Assembly: GCF_006345815.1 (NCBI RefSeq)
Contig: NZ_VCIG01000038.1
Coordinates: 1 to 64,000 of the forward strand
DNA: 64,000 bases
Source of the DNA: Ochrobactrum sp. CGA5
Lineage (GTDB): Bacteria > Pseudomonadota > Alphaproteobacteria > Rhizobiales > Rhizobiaceae
Direction of reading: 5' to 3'
The notes beneath the pieces were generated by a model. That model was not told the origin of the DNA, ran no database searches, and saw only the letters and a program-made list of their open reading frames with translations. Shown here in pieces: positions 52,353-60,927 of this stretch. Each line of letters opens with the position of its first letter. The first letter of the stretch is position 1. The position numbers and the translations under genes are program-made.

Positions 52353-52540
52353 ATATTTCAATGCAACTTACATTCGATGGTCTTGTCCGTGCGCTGCGCT
52401 GGAAAGCGTTGTCGGCCCGGGAAACCATCGCAGTTCAACAGGTGTTGGCATCGGTTGATACCGGCATTCGTACAGCCAACAGTGCAGGCGGGGGCAAGCA
52501 TGAGGAATGGCGCGGCAGCATTGCAGAAGGCTCTATTTGA
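52349..52540 (+). CDS. Small GTA-cluster protein of unknown function
   Basis: The frame of 63 residues starts on the ATGA that ends gp7 and overlaps the start of gp8 by 41 bp. The protein (MNISMQLTFDGLVRALRWKA first) is basic and helical; I recognise no family. The stop-start overlap with gp7 is the main evidence that it is a gene. It could alternatively be a chance frame before gp8. Confidence 0.45.
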   Translation: MNISMQLTFDGLVRALRWKALSARETIAVQQVLASVDTGIRTANSAGGGKHEEWRGSIAEGSI

Positions 52541-52910
52541 GGCTTTGAAGAATGATGATGAACTCATTGAATCGATTGGCGGAGAACGCATCTACGATCA
52601 TGTTCCCCCAAAAGCACCTTTTCCCTATGTGACGCTCGGCGAGACCGCCAGCCGCAACTGGGATACGTCGACGGAAAAGGGCGGCGAGCATTTTCTTAAT
52701 ATTCAGATATGGGCGAAGGAAAGTGGGCGCAAACGCGTGCTGGACATTGCCGCCAGGATTGCAACGACACTCGACGAAAAGCCCGTCGAGGTGAACGGTC
52801 ATCGCCTCGTGAACCTTATGCTGACAGAAGTTCTGGCACGCAACACCGACGGAATGGGTAGCTATCTCGGCACCATGCGCTATCGCGCCGTGACAGAGCC
52901 TGCAAACTAA
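52500..52910 (+). CDS. GTA tail terminator protein (gp8, DUF3168)
   Basis: The protein has 136 residues and carries the DUF3168 pattern: AALQKALFEALKNDDELIES, IYDHVPPKAPFPYVTLGETA, GGEHFLNIQIWAKESGRKRV, then YLGTMRYRAVTEP. DUF3168 proteins of phages complete the tail tube. GGGGGCAAGC lies before the ATG at 52500. The major tail protein gene follows after 16 bp. Confidence 0.88.
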   Translation: MRNGAAALQKALFEALKNDDELIESIGGERIYDHVPPKAPFPYVTLGETASRNWDTSTEKGGEHFLNIQIWAKESGRKRVLDIAARIATTLDEKPVEVNGHRLVNLMLTEVLARNTDGMGSYLGTMRYRAVTEPAN

Positions 52911-52926
52911 AATCTGGGAGATTTGA

Positions 52927-53340
52927 ATGGCAGCACAGAGAGGCAAGGACATCTTGCTCAAGACGGTGCGGGACGACGGCGCGTTTGAAACCTGCGCGGG
53001 CTTGCGCACCAAACGTATCGCGTTCAACACCGAAACCGTGGATGTGACGGACGCCGATTCTGCGGGGCGCTGGCGGCAATTGCTGGCAGGCAGCGGGGTT
53101 CAGCGCGCGTCTGTCAGCGGATCGGGCATTTTCAAGGACGCGGCGTCTGATGCGCTGGTCCGCCGGATTTTCTTCGAGGGCGAGATACGCGACTGGCAGA
53201 TTGTCCTGCCGGACTTCGGCACGGTCAGCGGGCCATTCCAGATAACGGCACTGGAATATGGCGGCAATCACGATGCGGAAGTGACTTTCGAGATCGCATT
53301 GGAATCGGCAAGCCTCATTGCCTTCAGCGAGGCCCTGTGA
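52927..53340 (+). CDS. GTA major tail protein (gp9)
   Basis: The protein has 137 residues of the TP901-1-type major tail family. AAQRGKDILLKTVRDDGAFE opens it, TVDVTDADSAGRWRQLLAGS and VSGSGIFKDAASDALVRRIF follow. DWQIVLPDFGTVSGPFQITA and EVTFEIALESASL end the beta-barrel. GGGAGATTTGA precedes the ATG. It builds the tail tube. The stop overlaps gp10 (TGATG). Confidence 0.9.
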   Translation: MAAQRGKDILLKTVRDDGAFETCAGLRTKRIAFNTETVDVTDADSAGRWRQLLAGSGVQRASVSGSGIFKDAASDALVRRIFFEGEIRDWQIVLPDFGTVSGPFQITALEYGGNHDAEVTFEIALESASLIAFSEAL

Positions 53341-53675
53341 TGGTTAATCGCCATCGCGGCGAGGTCGCGGCCCGACTGGATGGCCGTGACTGGACACTCT
53401 GCCTGACGCTTGGTGCTCTGGCAGAACTCGAAACGGCTTTTGAAGTCGATAATCTTTCAGACCTGACCGCACGCTTTTCGACGGGACGACTTTCTGCGCG
53501 CGACATGCAGCGTATTCTCTGCGCGGGGCTTCGCGGTGGCGGTCATATGGTCAGCGAGGATGATGTGGCCGAGATGCGTGCGGAAGGTGGGGCTGCGGGC
53601 TTTGCCCGCATCGTCGCATCGCTGCTGACAGTTACTTTCGGATCGCCTGAAAAGGATTCCACGCCAAACCCTTGA
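53340..53675 (+). CDS. GTA gp10 family protein
   Basis: The protein has 111 residues. NRHRGEVAARLDGRDWTLCL, LGALAELETAFEVDNLSDLT and ARDMQRILCAGLRGGG are the GTA gp10 pattern, related to phage tail assembly chaperones. A GTG at 53337 is an alternative start adding one residue. It is coupled to gp9 and the following chaperone-like gene by overlaps. Confidence 0.85.
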   Translation: MVNRHRGEVAARLDGRDWTLCLTLGALAELETAFEVDNLSDLTARFSTGRLSARDMQRILCAGLRGGGHMVSEDDVAEMRAEGGAAGFARIVASLLTVTFGSPEKDSTPNP

Positions 53676-53902
53676 GGGCCGCAGTTGAATCGAAACCTGC
53701 ACCGCAAAAGCCGCTTCCTTGGCCATTTCCCTGGGATGAGGCAATGCGAGCGGGATTCGGTCTGCTGCGGCTTTCCCCACAGGCATTCTGGTCGATGACG
53801 CCGCGTGAACTGAACGCTGCGCTTGGCCCAACCGCACCGGTTTTCGATGCGCCTTCGCGCCAGTCGCTCGAGACGCTGATGCGCGCCTTTCCTGACAGGT
53901 GA
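53672..53902 (+). CDS. GTA tail assembly chaperone-like protein (rcc01693 type)
   Basis: The protein has 76 residues. The core PWDEAMRAGFGLLRLSPQAF followed by WSMTPRELNAALG matches the rcc01693/DUF2376 family, located between gp10 and gp11 in RcGTA. The start is a TTG (53672) overlapping the gp10 stop; no good ATG precedes the conserved core except one at 53744, inside it. The tape measure gene follows directly. Confidence 0.83.
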   Translation: MRAAVESKPAPQKPLPWPFPWDEAMRAGFGLLRLSPQAFWSMTPRELNAALGPTAPVFDAPSRQSLETLMRAFPDR

Positions 53903-54451
53903 ATGATGACAGATGAAACCGTTACCGTATCCGTCAATGCGGATACGAGCGCCTTTGACCGCGCTCTGACCGATCTTGAAAAGCGTTCGTCGAGCTTCGG
54001 CAATAGCCTGACTTCGGCTCTAAAAGGCGCGATTACATCCGGCAAGGGATTGGAAGACGTGCTGCGCGGCCTCGCGACCAATCTGGCCGGGACTGCGCTT
54101 TCGGCAGGCATGCAGCCATTGCAAAGCCTGACTTCGTCTATGATGGGCGGGCTTTTCAGCGGCATTCGCGGCATCATGCCTTTTGCCAAGGGCGGGGTGG
54201 TGTCGAGCCCCACCTATTTCGGTATGGGCAATGGCTCGCTTGGCCTGACGGGCGAGGCGGGCGCCGAAGCCATCCTGCCACTTGCACGCGGTGCGGATGG
54301 CCGTTTGGGCGTTGCGACGGGCGGCGGCGGCAAGCCGGTACAGGTCGTGTTCAACATGACCTCGCCAGACGCCTCGTCCTTCCGCAAGTCGGAAGCGCAA
54401 CTTTCGACGATGCTGGCAGGCGCGGTGCGCCGCGGCGCAAGGAGGCTTTGA
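53903..54451 (+). CDS. GTA tape measure protein (gp11)
   Basis: The protein has 182 residues. ADTSAFDRALTDLEKRSSSF (~13-32) starts the helical region, GLEDVLRGLATNLAGTALSA follows (~49), then a hydrophobic segment, MMGGLFSGIRGIMPFAKGGV, and GNGSLGLTGEAGAEAILPLA. This short tape measure fits a very short tail, as in RcGTA. The protein is complete by family pattern, so the small length is not a truncation. Confidence 0.87.
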   Translation: MMTDETVTVSVNADTSAFDRALTDLEKRSSSFGNSLTSALKGAITSGKGLEDVLRGLATNLAGTALSAGMQPLQSLTSSMMGGLFSGIRGIMPFAKGGVVSSPTYFGMGNGSLGLTGEAGAEAILPLARGADGRLGVATGGGGKPVQVVFNMTSPDASSFRKSEAQLSTMLAGAVRRGARRL

Positions 54452-54453
54452 AC

Positions 54454-54494
54454 ATGATCCCGAAAAGTGGGAACCGGTTTCAGGGACTGATCAT
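54454..54494. repeat. Palindromic repeat between tape measure and gp12
   Basis: This 41-bp unit is bounded by ATGATC (54454-54459) and GATCAT (54489-54494) with central GGGAACCGGTTTC. It shares CCCGAAAAGTG and adjacent residues with the repeats near 36950 and 37536. It starts two bases after the gp11 stop. Confidence 0.65.
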
Positions 54495-54512
54495 GCGTGA
54501 GGAAATAAGAAC

Positions 54513-55145
54513 ATGATCGAAGCCTTTCATGATGTGCGCTTTCCGCTCGGCGTTTCTTTCGGAGCGACGGGCGGGCCGGAATGGCGCAACGAAATCGTAA
54601 CGCTCACTTCCGGTATGGAAAAACGCAATGCCCGATGGGCGCATTCCCGCAGGCATTTCGATGCCGGAACCGGTTTGCGTTCGCTGGATGATTTGCGGCA
54701 GGTGCTGGCCTTCTTTGAGGCGCGGCGCGGTTCGCTTCACGCGTTCCGGTTTCGCGATCCGTTCGATTTTTCGTCTGCTGCGGGCAGTGTGCCGCCCAAG
54801 GCGACCGATCAGCGGATTGGGGTTGGCGATGGGGCGAAGGTCAGCTTTCAGCTCATCAAGCATTATGAGAGTTACGACCGCCCGATCACGCATCCTATAG
54901 CCGGTTCCGTTCTGGTTGCAGCAGACGGCGTACCCCTCCCGGAAGGCGAGGCATTCAGCGTGGATCACACTGCAGGAACGGTGAGCTTTTCATCGGATTA
55001 CGTGCCCGCTTCGGGCGCAATCATCACCGCAGGATTCCTGTTCGATGTACCGGTGCGTTTCGACACAGATCGCCTGACGGCAAGCATCGCCTCGTTTCAG
55101 GCAGGCGAAATTCCTTCGATACCGATCATAGAGGTTAAGATATGA
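54513..55145 (+). CDS. GTA gp12, DUF2460/TIGR02217 distal tail protein
   Basis: The protein has 210 residues. FHDVRFPLGVSFGATGGPEW, KRNARWAHSRRHFDAGTGLR and LRQVLAFFEARRGSLHAFRF are the DUF2460 pattern, and the end has FLFDVPVRFDTDRLTASIAS. In RcGTA gp12 forms the distal tail ring. GAGGAAATAAGAAC precedes the ATG. The stop overlaps gp13 by 4 bp. Confidence 0.92.
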   Translation: MIEAFHDVRFPLGVSFGATGGPEWRNEIVTLTSGMEKRNARWAHSRRHFDAGTGLRSLDDLRQVLAFFEARRGSLHAFRFRDPFDFSSAAGSVPPKATDQRIGVGDGAKVSFQLIKHYESYDRPITHPIAGSVLVAADGVPLPEGEAFSVDHTAGTVSFSSDYVPASGAIITAGFLFDVPVRFDTDRLTASIASFQAGEIPSIPIIEVKI

Positions 55146-56017
55146 TCCCGGTTCCGGCAGAACTTGAATCACATTTGCAGCGCGAGGTGACAAGTCATTG
55201 CTTCGCCTGGCTTATCAGAAGAAGCGATGGCGTTGTTCTTGGCTTCACCGATCATGATTGCACTGTGCCCGTAGACGGAATTGCCTGCGAACCTTTGACC
55301 GGTCTCAACAGCAGCGAAGCTTCAACCATGCTCGGCCTGTCCGTGGCAGGTGGGGAGGTCGAGGGTGTTCTGTCTTCATCAAAGATCAGCGATACAGATA
55401 TTGAACAGGGCCGCTATGACGGCGCCTCCATCGAGGCTTATCTGGTCAACTGGACAGCGCCGGCACAGAATATGCTCCTGCGTCGCTGGACGTCTGGCAA
55501 GATCAGCCGGTCCGGCAGCCGGTTCGTGATGGAACTGAAAGGGGCGGCGGCAGCGTTTGACGCAGTGCGCGGACGCCGCGTGCTGCGCCATTGCGATGCC
55601 GGTCTGGGTGACAGCCGTTGCGGCGTCGATGTCCACGATCCGCGTTACTTTGCTGAATGTACCGTACTGGCGGCGGACGGTCCAAACCTGACAGTGACAG
55701 GTCTCGATCGCTTTGCTCCGGGCTGGTTTGCCTTAGGTATGCTCAGCTGGATTGGCGGTGCGAATTTCGGTCGGACCGTCCGCGTGACGGTTCATGCCGG
55801 GCCAGTCCTCAGACTTGTCGAGCAGCCGGTGCTGCCTGTCGTGCAAGGCGATGCGTTTCGTATCATTGCTGGTTGCGACAAGAGCTTTGCGACCTGCAAG
55901 GGCAAGTTCGTGAATGGACCGAATTTTCGTGGTTTCCCGCACCTGCCGGGCAATGATGCGGCCTATGCCTACGTCAATGGCGGCAGTGAGTATGACGGGA
56001 GCGTGCTGGTTCCATGA
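55142..56017 (+). CDS. GTA gp13, DUF2163/phage BR0599 family hub protein
   Basis: The protein has 291 residues. CFAWLIRRSDGVVLGFTDHD, YDGASIEAYLVNW and DSRCGVDVHDPRYF lie in the DUF2163 domain, and CDKSFATCKGKFVNGPNFRG is the C-terminal phage_BR0599 section. Four or more Cys are conserved (RcGTA gp13 binds an iron-sulfur cluster by published structure). It is coupled to gp12 and gp14 by ATGA overlaps. Confidence 0.93.
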   Translation: MIPVPAELESHLQREVTSHCFAWLIRRSDGVVLGFTDHDCTVPVDGIACEPLTGLNSSEASTMLGLSVAGGEVEGVLSSSKISDTDIEQGRYDGASIEAYLVNWTAPAQNMLLRRWTSGKISRSGSRFVMELKGAAAAFDAVRGRRVLRHCDAGLGDSRCGVDVHDPRYFAECTVLAADGPNLTVTGLDRFAPGWFALGMLSWIGGANFGRTVRVTVHAGPVLRLVEQPVLPVVQGDAFRIIAGCDKSFATCKGKFVNGPNFRGFPHLPGNDAAYAYVNGGSEYDGSVLVP

Positions 56018-56448
56018 CAACCGCCGGGGATGTTTTGTTCGAGGCGGAACGGTGGATCGGAACGCCCTATCGCCACGGCGCTTCCACGCGGGGCGTCAGT
56101 TGCGATTGCCTCGGTCTGGTGCGGGGTGTCTGGCGCTCACTTTACGGCTGCGAGCCGGAAGCCCCCGGCATCTATGCGCCCGACTGGGCCGAAGTTTCGC
56201 CCGGCGATCCCATGCTGGAGGCTGCGTCCCGCCACATGATCCGGCGGGGTTCTTCCGAGCCAATGCCCGGTGACCTTCTTGTGTTTCGCTGGCGAGTAGG
56301 TCTTGCGGCCAAACATCTAGGGATCATGGCCCATGACAACCGTTTTATCCATGCCTATGAGGGACACAGCGTGATGGCGTCGGCTCTGGTGCCGCAATGG
56401 CGAAATCGCATCGCTGGAATTTTCATCTTTCCCGAACGGAAAATCTGA
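56014..56448 (+). CDS. GTA gp14, NlpC/P60 cell-wall peptidase
   Basis: The protein has 144 residues. The catalytic Cys lies in HGASTRGVSCDCLGLVRGVW (~25-44), and the His in LAAKHLGIMAHDNRFIHAYE (~99-118). It probably degrades peptidoglycan locally as the particle delivers DNA. It overlaps gp13 by 4 bp and precedes the megatron by 3 bp. Confidence 0.92.
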   Translation: MTTAGDVLFEAERWIGTPYRHGASTRGVSCDCLGLVRGVWRSLYGCEPEAPGIYAPDWAEVSPGDPMLEAASRHMIRRGSSEPMPGDLLVFRWRVGLAAKHLGIMAHDNRFIHAYEGHSVMASALVPQWRNRIAGIFIFPERKI

Positions 56449-56451
56449 TTC

Positions 56452-59400
56452 ATGGCCACAATCGTTTTGCAGGCGGTGGGCGCCGCGGTGGGCGGCATCT
56501 TCGGACCTGTCGGCGCTGCAATCGGCGCTGGTCTTGGCGCGATGGGCGGCTATGCCATCGACAACGCACTCATCAATTCCACACGTCATGTCGAGGGTGC
56601 GCGCCTGAACGGCGGGCGTGTCGCTACCGCAGAAGAAGGGGCCGCTCTGCCCTTTGTCTATGGCACGGTCCGGGTTTCCGGCACGCTCATCTGGGCGACG
56701 CGGTTCGAGGAACAGAAGACCACGGAACGTCAGGGCGGCAAGGGCGGGCCGAAAGTCACGAGCTACAGCTATTACGGCAATGCCGCCTATGCTGTCTCGG
56801 AAGGCTCGATAGCCGGTATTCGTCGCATATGGGCCGATGGGCAGGAACTTGATCTGACCGAGATTGAAATGCGTGTCTATCGCGGCACGGATACGCAGGC
56901 TCCCGATCCGCTGATTGAAGCCAAGCAGGGAGCAGGAAATGCGCCCGCCTATCGCGGCACGGCCTATGTGGTGTTCGAGCGCATTCCGCTCGACCGGTTC
57001 GGCAATCGCCTGCCGCAGTTCCAGTTCGAAGTGATGCGCCCCGTCGGCAAGGTTGCGCAATCCGTCCGGGCGGTGGCACTGATCCCAGGTTCGACGGAGT
57101 TCGGACTATCGCCCGATCCGGTGAGCGACGAACCGATTGCCGGTCAGAAACGCTGGATCAACCGCAATATTCTGCGCGCCCGCAGCGACTGGACAGCTTC
57201 ATTGGACGAGTTGCAGGCCCTTTGCCCTGACCTCCATCATGTTGCGATTGTGCTGCCATGGTTCGGTGATGATCTGCGCGCCGGTTCCTGCCGGATCAGG
57301 CCCGGTGTCACCGCGCTTTCGGCCCGCAAGCCGAGCCAAGCCTGGAAGGCAGAAAATGTAACGCGAGCCGACGCGCATCTCATCTCCAGAAGCGGCGATG
57401 GGGCGGCCTATGGAGGAACGCCGTCCGATCAAAGCGTAATTGCTGCCATTCGCGACCTGAAAGCGCGGGGCCTCAAGGTAACTTTATATCCTTTCATCAT
57501 GATGGACGTGCCGCCTGACAATCAGTTACCGTCACCTTATGGCGGCATTGGTCAGCCTGCCTATCCATGGCGGGGACGCATCACCTGTCACCCTGCCGCC
57601 GGTGTCGCCGGTTCACCGGACAAGACGGCTGTTGCTGGCGAACAGGTGCAAGCCTTTGTCGATGGACCGTGGGGCTATCGCCGCTTTCTCAACCATTGCG
57701 CCGATCTGGCTCAGCAGGCGGGGGGCGTGGACGCCTTTCTCCTTGGATCGGAGTTGCGCGGGCTGACCGGCATACGCGACGGACAGGATAGCTTTCCATT
57801 CGTCACGCATCTCTGCGCACTTGCCGCTGAGATGCGGGCAATACTCGGTAGCGGTTGCCAGATTACGTATGGGGCCGACTGGTCGGAATATTTTGGCTAT
57901 CAGGCGCAGGATGGCAGTGGCGACCTGTTCTTCAATCTCGACCCGCTATGGTCGCATCCGGCCATCGATGCCATCGGAATCGACAATTACATGCCGCTTG
58001 CCGACTGGCGTGACAGTGATCTCGACGAAGGCAATCCAGATGGTTTCGAGACGGCTTATGATCTGGATGGTCTCACCCGCCAGGTGGTTTCAGGCGAGGG
58101 CTATGATTGGTATTATGCGAGTGTCGAAGACCGCGAAACCCGCAGGCGTTCGCCTATTGCGGATGGTCTGGCAGGCAAGCCGTGGGTCTATCGCTACAAG
58201 GACCTCGAAAGCTGGTGGAGCAACCGGCATTATAACCGCCTCGCAGGAGCCGAAGCTACGCAACCGACCGCTTGGGTGCCTCATTCCAAGCCGTTATGGT
58301 TTACGGAGCTTGGTTGTCCCGCCGTCGACAAGGGGCCAAACCAGCCCAATGTCTTTCCCGATCCAAAATCGTCGGAAGATGCAACGCCCTATTTTTCAAA
58401 CGGGTCCCGTGCGGATATCGGTATGGATCGCTTTCTGCGTGCGCATTATCGCCACTGGCAGAACAATAATCCCGTTTCCCCACACTATGGCGGGCCGATG
58501 CTGGATGTGGACCGCATTTATCTCTGGTCTTGGGACACGAGGCCGTTTCCAGAGTTCCCACTGGCGGCCAATACCTGGGGCGATACGGAAAACTGGCGTC
58601 TCGGTCATTGGTTGAACGGGCGTGTCAGCGGCGTGTCGTTGGATGAGCTGATTGCTGGCATTCTGAGTGACTTCGGTCTGCCGGAAGCTGATTGCGCCGG
58701 TGCTGATGGCTATCTTTCAGGCTTTCTCATCAGTGAACCATCAAGTGCGCGGGGCGTTTTGGAACCACTTCTGAACGTCTTTGGCATTCATGCTTATGAA
58801 CAAGCCGGGCACTTCGTGTTCAAAAGTATTGCGCGTGCGGGGCCAGTGCTTGAGCTGTCTGAATTCGTTCAACTGGATGATCGGGAAGCGCTCACGATTA
58901 CCGTTGAGGATCAGGACGATCTGCCGTCCATAGCCGAGCTTTATTGCAACGATCCGCTGCGGGATTTCCAGATCGCTGGCGCATCGGTCCGCCGCGAGGA
59001 GGGGCAGGGTATACAAACACTCAGTCTTTCCGGGGTCATGGAACAGGGACAGGCAACGGCGCTGGCCGAAGCATGGATGGCGCGGCGCTATGCGGAACGG
59101 CGTTCGGTGGATTTTGCTCTGCCATGGTCGGTGGCCGCACTCCATGTCGGGGACCGTATGCGCCTTGGCATTCTGGGCGGCGGTGAACGCAATTATATTG
59201 TTACGGGGCTGGAAGACGGAGAAATCCGCACCGTCCGCGCAATCGCGCTGGCTCCGAACATCGCCTTTGCAGATCATGGTAAAACGCCGACCAGTCCCGG
59301 CGGTGGTCCGGCTCTCGATATGAAGCCGATCTTTCACCTCGTAGATCTGCCGCTCTGGCCCGGCTCGGAGGATGCCGTCGGACAATTCCGCATCGCCTGT

Positions 59401-60261
59401 CATGCAAAACCATGGCGCGGGGCGGCAGTGTTCGTCTCGCCTTCAGAGGACGGCTTTGCGGAGCGGGTTATTGTTCAGGACAGGGCAATCATAGGTGAGC
59501 TGACCGCTGCACTTGAAGGTGCTCCAAGCGGACGCGTGATCGAAGGGCAGTCGATGGAGGTTGCTCTTTATTCGGGCGAACTGCAATCGCGGCCAATGGC
59601 GCAGATATTGAACGGAGCCAACACGGCCCTGTTGCGCGCACCCGATGGCGAATGGGAAGTCTTCCAGTTTCTGGACGCAGAGGAAATAGGTTCTAACCGC
59701 TGGAAGCTTAGCCGCCTTTTGCGCGGTCAATTGGGAACAGAGCGGGCCGCATCGGTCAGGAAGGAAATCGAGACATCCTTCATATTGCTGGATAGCTCGA
59801 TTGTTCCCGCTGGCCTTCAAGCTTCGGAAGCCGGACTTGAACTCAATTGGCGCGTGGGAACGGCAGGCAAGACTTTTTCGGATGACTACTTCGATACGGT
59901 TCGGTCGAGTGGCGGTATGCGCAGCCTGCGTCCACTCAGCCCCGTTCATCCAAAGATGGCGCGGCTCGCAAATGGCGATCTCTTATTCAGTTGGATCAGG
60001 CGTGGGCGGATCGATGCGGACGATTGGCTTGGTGAAGATATTCCACTTGGCGAGGAGCGCGAAGCCTATCGCATCGAAATCCGGCTGGATGGAGACGTGG
60101 TAAGAAGTATCCAGACTTCGGCGCCGTCATGGACATATGGATTATCCGAAAGACAGGCTGATCTCGGCGATGCTGCATTCCAGTTTCACGTCGCAATGAT
60201 CGGTGCAAAGAGCGGGCCTGGCGATTACGCGCGTCTCGACATCTCGGCCATCATCAACTGA
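56452..60261 (+). CDS. GTA gp15 'megatron' (tail tip glycoside-hydrolase-like/receptor-binding protein)
   Basis: The protein has 1269 residues. A Gly-rich hydrophobic start (AAVGGIFGPVGAAIGAGLGA) is followed by a tail-hub segment (GRVATAEEGAALPFVYGTVR, SYSYYGNAAYAVSEGSIAGI). A TIM-barrel-like GTA domain runs from ~330 to ~650 (ADWSEYFGYQAQDGSGDLFF, DAIGIDNYMPLADWRDSDLD, LWFTELGCPAVDKGPNQPNV). The rest contains the rcc01698-like and C-terminal beta domains (RWKLSRLLRGQLGTERA). It forms the tip that pierces the cell surface. Complete by length; no frameshift seen. Confidence 0.95.
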   Translation: MATIVLQAVGAAVGGIFGPVGAAIGAGLGAMGGYAIDNALINSTRHVEGARLNGGRVATAEEGAALPFVYGTVRVSGTLIWATRFEEQKTTERQGGKGGPKVTSYSYYGNAAYAVSEGSIAGIRRIWADGQELDLTEIEMRVYRGTDTQAPDPLIEAKQGAGNAPAYRGTAYVVFERIPLDRFGNRLPQFQFEVMRPVGKVAQSVRAVALIPGSTEFGLSPDPVSDEPIAGQKRWINRNILRARSDWTASLDELQALCPDLHHVAIVLPWFGDDLRAGSCRIRPGVTALSARKPSQAWKAENVTRADAHLISRSGDGAAYGGTPSDQSVIAAIRDLKARGLKVTLYPFIMMDVPPDNQLPSPYGGIGQPAYPWRGRITCHPAAGVAGSPDKTAVAGEQVQAFVDGPWGYRRFLNHCADLAQQAGGVDAFLLGSELRGLTGIRDGQDSFPFVTHLCALAAEMRAILGSGCQITYGADWSEYFGYQAQDGSGDLFFNLDPLWSHPAIDAIGIDNYMPLADWRDSDLDEGNPDGFETAYDLDGLTRQVVSGEGYDWYYASVEDRETRRRSPIADGLAGKPWVYRYKDLESWWSNRHYNRLAGAEATQPTAWVPHSKPLWFTELGCPAVDKGPNQPNVFPDPKSSEDATPYFSNGSRADIGMDRFLRAHYRHWQNNNPVSPHYGGPMLDVDRIYLWSWDTRPFPEFPLAANTWGDTENWRLGHWLNGRVSGVSLDELIAGILSDFGLPEADCAGADGYLSGFLISEPSSARGVLEPLLNVFGIHAYEQAGHFVFKSIARAGPVLELSEFVQLDDREALTITVEDQDDLPSIAELYCNDPLRDFQIAGASVRREEGQGIQTLSLSGVMEQGQATALAEAWMARRYAERRSVDFALPWSVAALHVGDRMRLGILGGGERNYIVTGLEDGEIRTVRAIALAPNIAFADHGKTPTSPGGGPALDMKPIFHLVDLPLWPGSEDAVGQFRIACHAKPWRGAAVFVSPSEDGFAERVIVQDRAIIGELTAALEGAPSGRVIEGQSMEVALYSGELQSRPMAQILNGANTALLRAPDGEWEVFQFLDAEEIGSNRWKLSRLLRGQLGTERAASVRKEIETSFILLDSSIVPAGLQASEAGLELNWRVGTAGKTFSDDYFDTVRSSGGMRSLRPLSPVHPKMARLANGDLLFSWIRRGRIDADDWLGEDIPLGEEREAYRIEIRLDGDVVRSIQTSAPSWTYGLSERQADLGDAAFQFHVAMIGAKSGPGDYARLDISAIIN

Positions 60262-60272
60262 AAGGAAAAATT

Positions 60273-60479
60273 ATGAACATTGATAAACCATGGTATCTTT
60301 CACGCACGGTTTGGGCGGGTCTTGTCGCACTTTTGCTCTCCCTTGCAGGCATGTTCGGTGTGGCAACCGACCTGATCGATCAGGGTGCCTTAACGGATGT
60401 TCTGCTGCAACTGGCGACTGCAATTGCCGGAATTGTTACGATAATCGGGCGTATCGGGGCAACTTCACGCATTTCATAA
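60273..60479 (+). CDS. Holin-like small membrane protein
   Basis: The protein has 68 residues with two hydrophobic stretches (VWAGLVALLLSLAGMFGVAT, LLQLATAIAGIVTIIGRIGA) and a short charged end. The beginning NIDKPWYLSRTVWAG is the pattern of small phage holin-like proteins. GAAAGGAAAAATT before the ATG is a good ribosome site. It is 11 bp after the megatron on the same strand, so probably part of the GTA transcript. RcGTA's known lysis genes lie elsewhere. Function as holin is inference. Confidence 0.7.
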   Translation: MNIDKPWYLSRTVWAGLVALLLSLAGMFGVATDLIDQGALTDVLLQLATAIAGIVTIIGRIGATSRIS

Positions 60480-60580
60480 TTTCACAAAGCGTGATAGTCA
60501 GAGGCAGATTTTTCCTTTGGGCCCGGAAGAGGAATGGTTGTTCATGCATCGTTCAGCTGTGGGGCGCTATAAAAGGCGGC

Positions 60581-60880
60581 ATGATGAAACAATATTCTGC
60601 ACTCAAAGTTTTCGCGCTTCTCGCGGTTAGTATTGGCTTGCTGCCGGTCGATGCCGGTGCCCTGCCGATGACTGCGCCGCAGAAGTCCAGTCTCGTCGTC
60701 GCTGCCGCCGGAGATTGTGCGGCGATCGGCGAACAAGTGGCTGCCCAGCAGGGCGGCCAACTTGCCAAGGCAACCGCCACGACTCAGAACGGTCGTCCGA
60801 TGTGTGTAGTCGTGGTGCTTGTGCCAGGCCGCGATGGCGAGCGTCCGCGCCGTGTTGAAGTGGCCGTTCCCGCTCAATAA
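60581..60880 (+). CDS. Small exported protein upstream of feuPQ (FeuN candidate)
   Basis: The protein has 99 residues. MMKQYSALKVFALLAVSIGL is a signal peptide with a likely cleavage near DAGA. The mature ~74 residues have two Cys (AGDCAAIG, NGRPMCVVVVLVPG), probably a disulfide. It sits 47 bp before the FeuP-like regulator, the same position as the small periplasmic inhibitor FeuN of Sinorhizobium, which restrains the sensor FeuQ and is essential there. Assignment rests on position and size, not on clear similarity. AAAAGGCGGC is its ribosome site. Confidence 0.72.
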   Translation: MMKQYSALKVFALLAVSIGLLPVDAGALPMTAPQKSSLVVAAAGDCAAIGEQVAAQQGGQLAKATATTQNGRPMCVVVVLVPGRDGERPRRVEVAVPAQ

Positions 60881-60927
60881 CAACGGCTTGTGCCGCTGTT
60901 CTGTGTAGATTGAGGGAGAATGTCCGC

